Shown here: positions 57,850 through 64,000 of the stretch, one piece after another
How the letters are laid out: every line of letters starts with the position of its first letter
Numbering within the stretch: position 1 is the stretch's first letter
From: Hyphomicrobiales bacterium
GTDB lineage: Bacteria > Pseudomonadota > Alphaproteobacteria > Rhizobiales > NORP267
Direction: 5' to 3'
Assembly: GCA_021775875.1 (NCBI GenBank)
Contig: JAJFHA010000028.1
Coordinates: 1 to 64,000 of the forward strand
DNA length: 64,000 bases
Position numbers and translations under genes: made by a program
Notes under the pieces: generated by a model
Databases searched by the model: none
Told to the model about the DNA's origin: nothing
The model's input: the letters and a program-made list of their open reading frames with translations, nothing else

Positions 57850-58935
57850 ATGAAAATAGCGGTACTTGGCGGTGGACACGGATGTTATGCCGCCGCTGTT
57901 GATCTGGCCGAACAAGGGCATGACGTTGCCTTTTGGCGGCGCGACAAAGCGTCTCTTGCCGGGATTATGAAAACCGGCGAAATCCATCTGAAAGATGCTA
58001 GCGGTACGCGGGCCGTCAAGCTTGGTCTCGTTACCGATGATCTGGCGGCGGCTGTGTCCGGCGCAGCACTTGTTGTGATCCCGCTTCCGGCGACGGCGCA
58101 GGCGGATCTCGCTAAAACCCTCGCGCCGCATCTGGAAGACGGTCAGGTGGTTTTTATTCCGCCCGGCACATTCGGGTCGCTTATATTTTCGCGTGCCATG
58201 AAGGAAGCAGGTAACAACGCGGATGTGAGTTTTGCTGAAACCGGCACTTTGCCCTATCTGGCGCGCAAGCATGGCGAAGACAATGTCACAATTTCTGTGC
58301 GTGCGACCCGGCTGCCGACAGGGGTTTATCCTGCCAGCCGGACGGATCAGGCCTTTGCAATATTGGAACAAGCCTATCCGGCGGTGGAGCGACTGGATGA
58401 TTGCCTGAGCGGAGCGCTGATGAATGCCGGGCCGATTATCCACCCACCACTGATCATGATGAATGCCGGGCCGCTGCAACATTTTGACGTTTGGGATATC
58501 CACAATGAAGGAACGCAACCATCTATCCGCAGCGTAACAGATGCGCTGGACGCAGAACGGATGGCGCTACGCGAAGCGCTTGGTTATGGCGCACCGCATT
58601 TTCCGCTAGTGGATCATTATGATGATGCGCGGCCGGAATGGATGTACGGCAACGCCTCGCACGAACGTCTCACGGATAGTGGCGACTGGCGGGAAAAAAT
58701 AGACCTCCATACCCATCGCTATCTTCGCGAAGATATCGCGCTCGGGCTGGTTTTTTATGTAACGCTCGGGCGCTGGGCCAATGTAGATATGCCGGTCGCG
58801 TCCGGTCTGGTTGCATTGGCGTCGGCGGTCACCGGTGAGGACCTGATCAACGGCCCCCGGTCATGGAAGAGCCTTGGTCTTGACAGCATGTCGCGTGATG
58901 ACGTGGCTCAATTGCTTCGCGACGGAGAGATTTGA
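57850..58935 (+). CDS. NAD/NADP octopine/nopaline dehydrogenase family protein
   Basis: 361-residue two-domain oxidoreductase. The N-terminal Rossmann domain MKIAVLGGGHGCYAAAVDLAEQGHDVAFWRR is followed by a C-terminal domain with SGALMNAGPIIHPPLIMMNAGPLQ, the signature of octopine dehydrogenases, including the catalytic His. The family condenses amino acids such as arginine with 2-oxo acids reductively, or runs in reverse. A second possible start at 57832 has GAGGGG 4 bp upstream; 57850 has GGAG 5 bp upstream and begins directly at the Rossmann strand. The next gene overlaps its stop (TGATG). Confidence 0.86.
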   Translation: MKIAVLGGGHGCYAAAVDLAEQGHDVAFWRRDKASLAGIMKTGEIHLKDASGTRAVKLGLVTDDLAAAVSGAALVVIPLPATAQADLAKTLAPHLEDGQVVFIPPGTFGSLIFSRAMKEAGNNADVSFAETGTLPYLARKHGEDNVTISVRATRLPTGVYPASRTDQAFAILEQAYPAVERLDDCLSGALMNAGPIIHPPLIMMNAGPLQHFDVWDIHNEGTQPSIRSVTDALDAERMALREALGYGAPHFPLVDHYDDARPEWMYGNASHERLTDSGDWREKIDLHTHRYLREDIALGLVFYVTLGRWANVDMPVASGLVALASAVTGEDLINGPRSWKSLGLDSMSRDDVAQLLRDGEI

Positions 58936-59909
58936 TGAGCGCAATTGTTGTTGTCGGCGCGGGCCGGATGGGGCGTGGCATCGCGCAGGTTTTCGCCTAT
59001 GCCGGGCAGGACATTACGATCCTAGATATCAAGGATCGCCCACTTGATGATTTGCCGGATCTGTTTGACGCCGGGCGGAAGGAGATATCTGAAAACTTAC
59101 GCTTCATAGCGGAAGCGGATGTGTTTGATGCAGACCAGATCCCTGACATTCTGGCACGTGTGCAATTTGCTGGTCGGGAAGATGCTGCCAATGTACTGGG
59201 ACAGGCGGAACTGGTTTTTGAAGGGGTGCCCGAGCGGCAGGATGCCAAGAAAAAGGCCTTTGCCTTTATCTGCGCCCATCTGCCCGATGACGCTATCATC
59301 GCATCAACCACATCCACCATGCTGAGCGATATGCTGGCCAGATTTGTGACCCGGCCCGAGCGGTTTCTCAATGCCCATTGGCTGAACCCGGCCTATCTGG
59401 TGCCGCTGGTAGAGGTCAGCCTGGCGGCGGAGACCAGCGAAGCTGTTGTTGAAAAAGTGATGGATTTGCTGGTCGCGATTGGCAAGGTTCCGGTTCGGTG
59501 TGAAGCGTCCCCAGGCTATATTGTGCCGCGTCTGCAAGCCTTGATAATGAACGAAGCTGCGCGAATTGTGGAAGAGGGCGTTGCCAGTGCCGAGGATGTA
59601 GACAGGGCGGTGCGCTATGGGCTTGGACTTCGCTTTGCCACCATGGGCCCGATAGAATTTATCGATTGGGGCGGGTTGGATATTCTCTATTATGCATCGC
59701 GCTATATGACCGAAGCGACCGGCTCTGATCGTTTCCAAGCCCCAGATAGCGTGGTCGAGAAAATGCAGGCTGGTGATATCGGGATGAGCAGCGGCAAGGG
59801 GTATTACGACTTCTCGAAAATCGATGTTGAAGCCTATAAGCGCGATATGCTGGCCCGGTTTGTAAACCAGGTGAAACATCTCGGCTTACTGAAACCCCCT
59901 ACCACTTAA
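58935..59909 (+). CDS. 3-hydroxyacyl-CoA dehydrogenase family protein (hydroxybutyryl-CoA / carnitine dehydrogenase type)
   Basis: 324-residue NAD-dependent dehydrogenase: IVVVGAGRMGRGIAQVFAYAGQDITILDIKDR (Rossmann) and a catalytic HWLNPAYLVPLVEVS where true 3-hydroxyacyl-CoA dehydrogenases have HFFNP. The C-terminal 3HCDH domain has SPGYIVPRLQALIMNEAARIVEEGVASAEDVDRAVRYGLGLRF. The single 3HCDH domain and HWxNP are also found in carnitine dehydrogenase and lambda-crystallin-like enzymes, so the substrate need not be a CoA ester. Coupled to the opine-dehydrogenase-like gene by a one-base overlap. Confidence 0.85.
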   Translation: MSAIVVVGAGRMGRGIAQVFAYAGQDITILDIKDRPLDDLPDLFDAGRKEISENLRFIAEADVFDADQIPDILARVQFAGREDAANVLGQAELVFEGVPERQDAKKKAFAFICAHLPDDAIIASTTSTMLSDMLARFVTRPERFLNAHWLNPAYLVPLVEVSLAAETSEAVVEKVMDLLVAIGKVPVRCEASPGYIVPRLQALIMNEAARIVEEGVASAEDVDRAVRYGLGLRFATMGPIEFIDWGGLDILYYASRYMTEATGSDRFQAPDSVVEKMQAGDIGMSSGKGYYDFSKIDVEAYKRDMLARFVNQVKHLGLLKPPTT

Positions 59910-59917
59910 AGTCTGAA

Positions 59918-60208
59918 CTAGACCCCGTCGATAATGATCGTCGAGCATTCTGCAGCGGCGTTGCGAATGGCTTTTACGGGTATATATTCTTCCGCCCCCA
60001 ACATCGCTTTGGCAGCAGCCATATCCTTGAATTCGAGGACCACGATCCGGGTTGGTTCCCAAAGTTCGTTTTCAACAATTTCCATGTCGCCGCCTCGGGC
60101 GCGGTATTGGCCGCCGAATTTTTCAACAATAGGGCGTGCTAACTTCTTGTAGCCCTCATAGGCTTCCGCATCATTTATTTTGGTGTCTACGATTACATAA
60201 GCTGCCAT
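59918..60208 (-). CDS. DUF1330 domain protein
   Basis: 96-residue protein of the DUF1330 family (MAAYVIVDTKINDAEAYEGYKKLARPIVEKFGGQYRARGGDMEIVE...WEPTRIVVLEFKDMAAAKAML). A dimeric ferredoxin-like alpha-beta barrel fold is expected. Function is unknown. It lies 22 bp downstream of hpaD and is the last gene of the minus-strand aromatic-catabolism operon. Confidence 0.88.
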   Translation of the reverse strand: MAAYVIVDTKINDAEAYEGYKKLARPIVEKFGGQYRARGGDMEIVENELWEPTRIVVLEFKDMAAAKAMLGAEEYIPVKAIRNAAAECSTIIIDGV

Positions 60209-60230
60209 TTGGTTTCCCCTGTTTGCCGCT

Positions 60231-61085
60231 TTAGCGTTTCAATGGTGCTGACAATTCTACATTGATCTGACCGGTTCCGGAACTGCCAAAATAGGGTGTC
60301 AGGATATCTGCTGTTCCCTGATATGCGTCCCAACCCAATGCGCCGAACAACATTGCGGTATCAATCATGGCGCATTCGCCGTGGCAGCGTTTGGCATATT
60401 CGGGCAGCATGGCAAGGAATTCGGTCCATTGCCCCGACTTCCAGAGATCAACCACGCGCAAATCGATCTGGCGGTTAAATTCTCCATTGATCAGGTTTAG
60501 CCCGGCTTCCGACAATTCGTTTGGCCAGAATTCGTGGGAAAGCGAGCCGCTTGCCAACACCGCGACCTTGCGGTTCGAATTGGTAATTGCGGTAGCGATG
60601 GCGTCCCCGACAGCGCGGCCCTCTTCGATGCTGGCAAACTGGTTGGCGGCAACGGGCAGGACCCGAGCAAATTTATCTTCGTTGATGAAGTGCATCGGGA
60701 GCAGGGTGCCGTATTCGCAAGCCAGATGCGACGTTTTGTGGGCAATCGCCCGGAACCCGGCGTCGCGCACGCTTTCAGCAAGTGCATCTCCCAGTTCCGG
60801 GTCGCCCTGATAATCATATTCCATGTCCATCAACATGTGGGGTAGTTCGTGGCTGGTAAAAATCCCGTTATGGCGCTCTTTGGCGTTGAAATGAAACCCC
60901 TGGTTGACGATCCAGTGCGTATCAAAAATAACAAAAGTTTCGACCCCGGCGGCCTTGGCCCTTTTGCCGAGTTCGCGATAACCGGTTACGGCGAAGTCGC
61001 GAATGCCGCGGAATTTTTCCATGGTTTCCGACATCCAGATGGACGGTACGTGGGTTATTTTGGCAGCCTGTACGATGCGTCCCAT
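60231..61085 (-). CDS. hpaD: 3,4-dihydroxyphenylacetate (homoprotocatechuate) 2,3-dioxygenase, LigB type
   Basis: 284-residue class III extradiol dioxygenase cleaving homoprotocatechuate to 5-carboxymethyl-2-hydroxymuconate semialdehyde. Metal-ligand segments include KITHVPSIWMSE, TFVIFDTHWIVNQGFHFNAKERHNGIFTSHELPHMLMDMEYDYQGDPEL and ASGSLSHEFWPNE; KTSHLACEYGTLLPMHFI is also typical of HpaD. The product is the substrate of HpaE, encoded 24 bp upstream in the same operon. Confidence 0.9.
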   Translation of the reverse strand: MGRIVQAAKITHVPSIWMSETMEKFRGIRDFAVTGYRELGKRAKAAGVETFVIFDTHWIVNQGFHFNAKERHNGIFTSHELPHMLMDMEYDYQGDPELGDALAESVRDAGFRAIAHKTSHLACEYGTLLPMHFINEDKFARVLPVAANQFASIEEGRAVGDAIATAITNSNRKVAVLASGSLSHEFWPNELSEAGLNLINGEFNRQIDLRVVDLWKSGQWTEFLAMLPEYAKRCHGECAMIDTAMLFGALGWDAYQGTADILTPYFGSSGTGQINVELSAPLKR

Positions 61086-61109
61086 ATCGTGTTTCCTGGT
61101 TTGATTAGC

Positions 61110-62645
61110 CTATGAGCCGATTTTTGGAATACGGTGGTTGCCCGTCGCCAAGGCGATATTTTTGGTTTCCATATAAAAATCAAAACTATAGTCGCCGCCA
61201 TCGCGACCAATGCCGGACTGTTTGGTGCCGCCAAAGGGGGTTGGCAGATGGCGTACATTTTCAGAATTGACCCAGACCATACCGGCTTCAATTTCAGCAC
61301 TCATGCGCAAGGCCCGGCCAACGTCTGATGTCCAGATATAAGCCGCAAGGCCGTAGGGTACGTCGTTGGCGATGCGGAGCGCATCATCTTCATCTTCAAA
61401 GGGGATAGCGGTCAGGACCGGTCCGAAAATTTCTTCCGATGCGATCCGCATTTTCGCGTTGGCGTTGGCAAACAAGGTGGCCTCCACATAATTGCCGGGG
61501 GAAGGTGGCGTCTCCGGTTGAACGCCACCGGCTGGAACTTCAGCGCCTTCTTTGCGTGCCAGATCAAAATAGGATGTTACTTTTTCCAGATGACGGGGAT
61601 GGATCAACGGTCCAAGCCAGGTGTCGGGGTCAAGCGGGTGACCGCAATGGATCGCTTTTGTGCGCACGGCGAGACGCTTTGAAAATTCTGGGTAAATCGA
61701 TTTTTCAACCAACACCCGGCTTGAAGAGGTGCAGCGCTCGCCGTTCAGGCTGAAAATCATAAAAGTTGCCGCATCGAGCGCCCGGTCCAAATCGGCATCG
61801 GCAAAAACGATGCAGGGGTTTTTGCCGCCAAGCTCGAAATGGACGCGTTTCAGGGTCGGCGCACCCTGCGCCATGATTGCAGACCCGGTGGCGGATTCGC
61901 CGACAAAAGCGATTGCCTTGATGGCTGGATGCCGGGTCAGGGCGACACCGACCTCTTCACCGATGCCGTGCACGAGATTGAGGACGCCCGGCGGCAGCCC
62001 GGCTTCATGGCAAAGCCTGGCCAGCAGGGTCGCCGTAACCGGACTCCATTCGGCTGGTTTGTGGACGATCGTACACCCAGCCGCTAGCGCCGGAGCAATC
62101 TTCCAGGTGGAGAGCATGAACGGTGTGTTCCACGGTGTGATGATCCCGACCGGGCCGATCGGCTGGCGGATGGTATAATTCACATGTGTGTCTGTTGGCA
62201 GCGACAGGCCGTTGACGGCGTCTGGCGCGCGGCCGGCAAAGAAGCGGAAATTGGCGGCGCTGCGGATCGCGGCCTTCTGCATGAACCGGATCGCCTGGCC
62301 GGTATCATAGCTTTCAAGCAGGGCAATTTCTTCTGCATGTTCGACAATCTTGTCGGCAATTGCGTGAAGAATTTCACGGCGTTCACTCCCCGGCGTGGCA
62401 CGCCACCCGGCGAAGGCATTTTTTGCGGCATTTGCAGCCCGGTCGATATCGGTATTGTCACCGCGTGAGACGTCGCAAAAGGCAATATTGTCAATCGGGG
62501 ACGCATTCTCGAATGTGGTGCCGGAGGCGCTAGCTACCATTTCGCCGTTGATCAGGTGTTGGAGGCCATTTTCCCGGACCGGTTCCAGATAGTCGGATAG
62601 CTTTTTCAAGTTTGCTTTCAACAGGGCAGAGGATTCCATGTTCAT
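61110..62645 (-). CDS. hpaE: 5-carboxymethyl-2-hydroxymuconate semialdehyde dehydrogenase
   Basis: 511-residue aldehyde dehydrogenase: PIGPVGIITPWNTPFMLSTWKIAPALAAG, catalytic Glu in HFELGGKNPCIVFADADLD and catalytic Cys in FSLNGERCTSSSRVLVE. The family alone is broad, but its place between hpaD and hpaF identifies it as HpaE, oxidising the ring-cleavage semialdehyde with NAD+. Its ATG overlaps the hpaF stop by 4 bp (ATGA). Confidence 0.9.
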   Translation of the reverse strand: MNMESSALLKANLKKLSDYLEPVRENGLQHLINGEMVASASGTTFENASPIDNIAFCDVSRGDNTDIDRAANAAKNAFAGWRATPGSERREILHAIADKIVEHAEEIALLESYDTGQAIRFMQKAAIRSAANFRFFAGRAPDAVNGLSLPTDTHVNYTIRQPIGPVGIITPWNTPFMLSTWKIAPALAAGCTIVHKPAEWSPVTATLLARLCHEAGLPPGVLNLVHGIGEEVGVALTRHPAIKAIAFVGESATGSAIMAQGAPTLKRVHFELGGKNPCIVFADADLDRALDAATFMIFSLNGERCTSSSRVLVEKSIYPEFSKRLAVRTKAIHCGHPLDPDTWLGPLIHPRHLEKVTSYFDLARKEGAEVPAGGVQPETPPSPGNYVEATLFANANAKMRIASEEIFGPVLTAIPFEDEDDALRIANDVPYGLAAYIWTSDVGRALRMSAEIEAGMVWVNSENVRHLPTPFGGTKQSGIGRDGGDYSFDFYMETKNIALATGNHRIPKIGS

Positions 62646-63046
62646 TCGATGGTTTCTCCGTTACGTGCTGCAATTATGTCGTGCAGATTGTTTTTCTTGA
62701 AACTGGTCTCTTTGTTGATTTCCCAAATGTTCAGGGACAGAGCCAACGGCAAGTCAGGGCTTACCTGGTCCAGAAAAAGGGAGACGGTGTCAAAGATTTT
62801 TGCCCCCGCTTTGTGGCGCGTCTCAACATCACGCCCTTCGCCGATCATCAATTTGATATTCAGAAAAATATTGTCCGGATGCTGGTCTGCAATCGCATAA
62901 ATATCGCGCCGTGCCCCCCTCGTGCGGGTCCCTGCTGGCGGGAATATGCCTGTTGAAATTGCGGCATTGTGAATTTCGCCAACAAGGGCCGCGATATCGA
63001 CCGCGTCTTCAAGATTGGCAGAATATTCAACAATGATATGGGGCAT
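62642..63046 (-). CDS. hpaF: 5-carboxymethyl-2-hydroxymuconate delta-isomerase
   Basis: 134-residue tautomerase-superfamily enzyme. The start at 63046 gives MPHIIVEYSANLEDAVDIAAL, exposing the catalytic Pro1 after Met removal; the track start at 63082 would bury it. GGAGAG lies 8 bp upstream. GARRDIYAIADQHPDNIFLNIKLMIGEGRDVETRHKAGAKIF is typical of CHMI. First gene of the minus-strand hpaF-hpaE-hpaD-DUF1330 operon. Confidence 0.9.
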   Translation of the reverse strand: MPHIIVEYSANLEDAVDIAALVGEIHNAAISTGIFPPAGTRTRGARRDIYAIADQHPDNIFLNIKLMIGEGRDVETRHKAGAKIFDTVSLFLDQVSPDLPLALSLNIWEINKETSFKKNNLHDIIAARNGETIE

Positions 63047-63070
63047 ACAGGCTCTCCGGCGTTTACAGAA

Positions 63071-63092
63071 ATTCATTACCATGTTAATGAAT
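63071..63092. promoter_or_regulatory. Inverted repeat in the hpaF/hpaG divergent promoter region
   Basis: ATTCATTA-CCATGT-TAATGAAT: perfect 8-bp arms (63071-63078, 63085-63092) with a 6-bp spacer, in the 105-bp gap between divergent hpaF and the hpaG-like gene. The form suits a MarR-family repressor of the HpaR type. No regulator gene is in the window, so this is inferred. Confidence 0.55.
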
Positions 63093-63151
63093 AACAGGCA
63101 ATGATTTTTGCCGCTGTCAATTTGAATTCAAGACTGGAGTAGAGTCGCGCG

Positions 63152-64000
63152 ATGAAATTTCTCTCATTCGCCCATCAGGGGAAACGATCATGGGGCTGCG
63201 TTCGCGATGATAGCGTGATCGATCTGGGCCAGGTTTTTCGGTCTCTCCAGCATATGATCGCGGCGGACAGCCTTGATAAAGCAGTGGCTGCATTTGAGGC
63301 GGCAGACACAGGTATCCCGCTAACCGACATCACCTATCTGCCGCCGATTGGGAAACCCGACAAGATTTTATGTATCGGGGTGAATTACCGAAACCGGAAT
63401 ACGGAATATAAGGACGGGTCCGATGAGCCGCGCTATCCAAGCCTGTTCATGCGAACGCCGGGGTCTCTTGTGGGGCATGGGCAAGCTTTGATGCGCCCGC
63501 CTGAATCCGAGCAGCTCGATTATGAAGGCGAGATTGTCATCGTCATCGGTAAAGCCGGGCGGCGCATACTTGAAGCCGAGGCGGCGACGCATATTTTTGG
63601 CCTTACATTGATGAATGAAGGGACGATTCGCGACTGGTTACGCCATGGCAAATTCAATGTGACGCAAGGCAAGAATTTCGGTGCGTCGGGGTCTGTTGGT
63701 CCCTGGATCGTCACCAGCGACGAAGCCGGTCCGCTCGATAAGCTCGAAGTCCGGACACGGGTCAATGAGGAAGAGCGCCAGCACGGATTTACCAGTGATC
63801 TGATGTTTCCTCTGCCTTTCATCATCTCTTACCTCTCCACATTCATGGAATTGCTGCCGGGAGACATAATCGCAACGGGCACCCCGCCTGGAGCCGGGGC
63901 ACGGTTTGATCCACCACGCTGGCTCGGGGCTGGTGATGTGGTCGAGATTTCATCTCCCCAGATCGGACTATTGAGTAATCCGGTCGAAGACGAGGTGGTT
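63152..64000 (+). CDS. hpaG: FAH-family isomerase/decarboxylase, HpaG-like (cut by window edge)
   Basis: Open from ATG 63152 to the end of the window, so it is absent from the ORF track. It reads MKFLSFAHQGKRSWGCVRDD, then KPDKILCIGVNYRNRNTEY, LDYEGEIVIVIGKAGRRI (metal-site Glu residues) and GDIIATGTPPGAGARF. This is the fumarylacetoacetate-hydrolase fold. In the homoprotocatechuate pathway the member is HpaG, which decarboxylates and isomerises the HpaF product. 283 residues are visible, nearly a full single-domain protein. Another FAH-family activity cannot be excluded. Confidence 0.82.
   Translation, partial: MKFLSFAHQGKRSWGCVRDDSVIDLGQVFRSLQHMIAADSLDKAVAAFEAADTGIPLTDITYLPPIGKPDKILCIGVNYRNRNTEYKDGSDEPRYPSLFMRTPGSLVGHGQALMRPPESEQLDYEGEIVIVIGKAGRRILEAEAATHIFGLTLMNEGTIRDWLRHGKFNVTQGKNFGASGSVGPWIVTSDEAGPLDKLEVRTRVNEEERQHGFTSDLMFPLPFIISYLSTFMELLPGDIIATGTPPGAGARFDPPRWLGAGDVVEISSPQIGLLSNPVEDEVV

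Noticed and set aside
57733-58518. 261-codon ORF antisense to the opine-dehydrogenase-like gene
   Set aside because: Shadow ORF; no start signal or motif.

Overview
The window is chromosomal DNA from an alphaproteobacterium with moderate GC content. Three blocks carry the signal: sucA-sucB-lpd followed by priA and an atpHAGDC operon without the Fo genes; proB-proA-nadD-rsfS-rlmH with envC-ctpA-(YibQ-like deacetylase)-rppH on the same strand; and a catabolic half dominated by acyl-CoA dehydrogenases, liv-type ABC transport and aromatic ring cleavage. This suits a free-living, probably marine or saline-soil heterotroph. The lineage below class level is my inference; no rRNA gene is present to check it.

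Layout. 1-4.4 kb: 2-oxoglutarate dehydrogenase complex (sucA 3' end, sucB, a LysE-type exporter, lpd). 4.5-6.1 kb (minus): xerC and a small transaldolase. 6.2-13.6 kb (plus): priA, a leader region with a possible 25-codon ORF, then atpHAGDC. 13.6-13.9 kb: two copies of a palindromic intergenic repeat. 13.9-29.5 kb (mostly minus): rppH, YibQ-like deacetylase, ctpA, envC, rlmH, rsfS, a phosphagen (arginine) kinase, nadD, proA, proB, obgE, rpmA, rplU. This conserved order is broken by a desaturase (plus) and by a GST / YdhR-like / DinB / ArsR-rhodanese cluster. 29.7 kb: tRNA-Ser(CGA). 30.1-33.2 kb: ectoine-hydrolase-like gene, ArgE-type deacetylase and GntR regulator behind a perfect 20-bp palindrome. 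33.3-33.5 kb: relic of an IS3-family transposase. 33.6-43.8 kb: metK, an SDR, fatty-acid beta-oxidation genes (bifunctional hydratase/dehydrogenase, thiolase, three acyl-CoA dehydrogenases) and a glutathionyl-hydroquinone reductase-like gene. 44-45.2 kb: lytic transglycosylase. 45.2-48.6 kb: MetE-like protein, gentisate dioxygenase, FAH-family hydrolase and a broken MarR regulator. 48.6-49.9 kb: kynureninase. 50.1-54.9 kb: livGFHMK. 55-59.9 kb: Gfo/Idh oxidoreductase, feruloyl-CoA-synthase-like ligase, an octopine-dehydrogenase-family protein coupled to a 3-hydroxyacyl-CoA-dehydrogenase-family protein. 59.9-64 kb: homoprotocatechuate meta-cleavage genes (hpaD, hpaE, hpaF and a truncated hpaG-like gene at the right edge that the ORF track does not list).

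How it fits together. The left half is central metabolism, energy and housekeeping. The right half would funnel amino-acid or aromatic substrates (liv importer, kynureninase, CoA ligase, gentisate and homoprotocatechuate ring cleavage, beta-oxidation) to fumarate, pyruvate, succinate semialdehyde and acetyl-CoA.

The most unusual gene is a full-length, catalytically complete arginine-kinase homologue, translationally coupled to nadD. Other points of interest are the structured atp leader, the doeA-argE-gntR module with its operator, a pair of complementary acyl-CoA dehydrogenases, and two gene relics (IS3 transposase, MarR regulator) that were recognised from residual protein similarity only.
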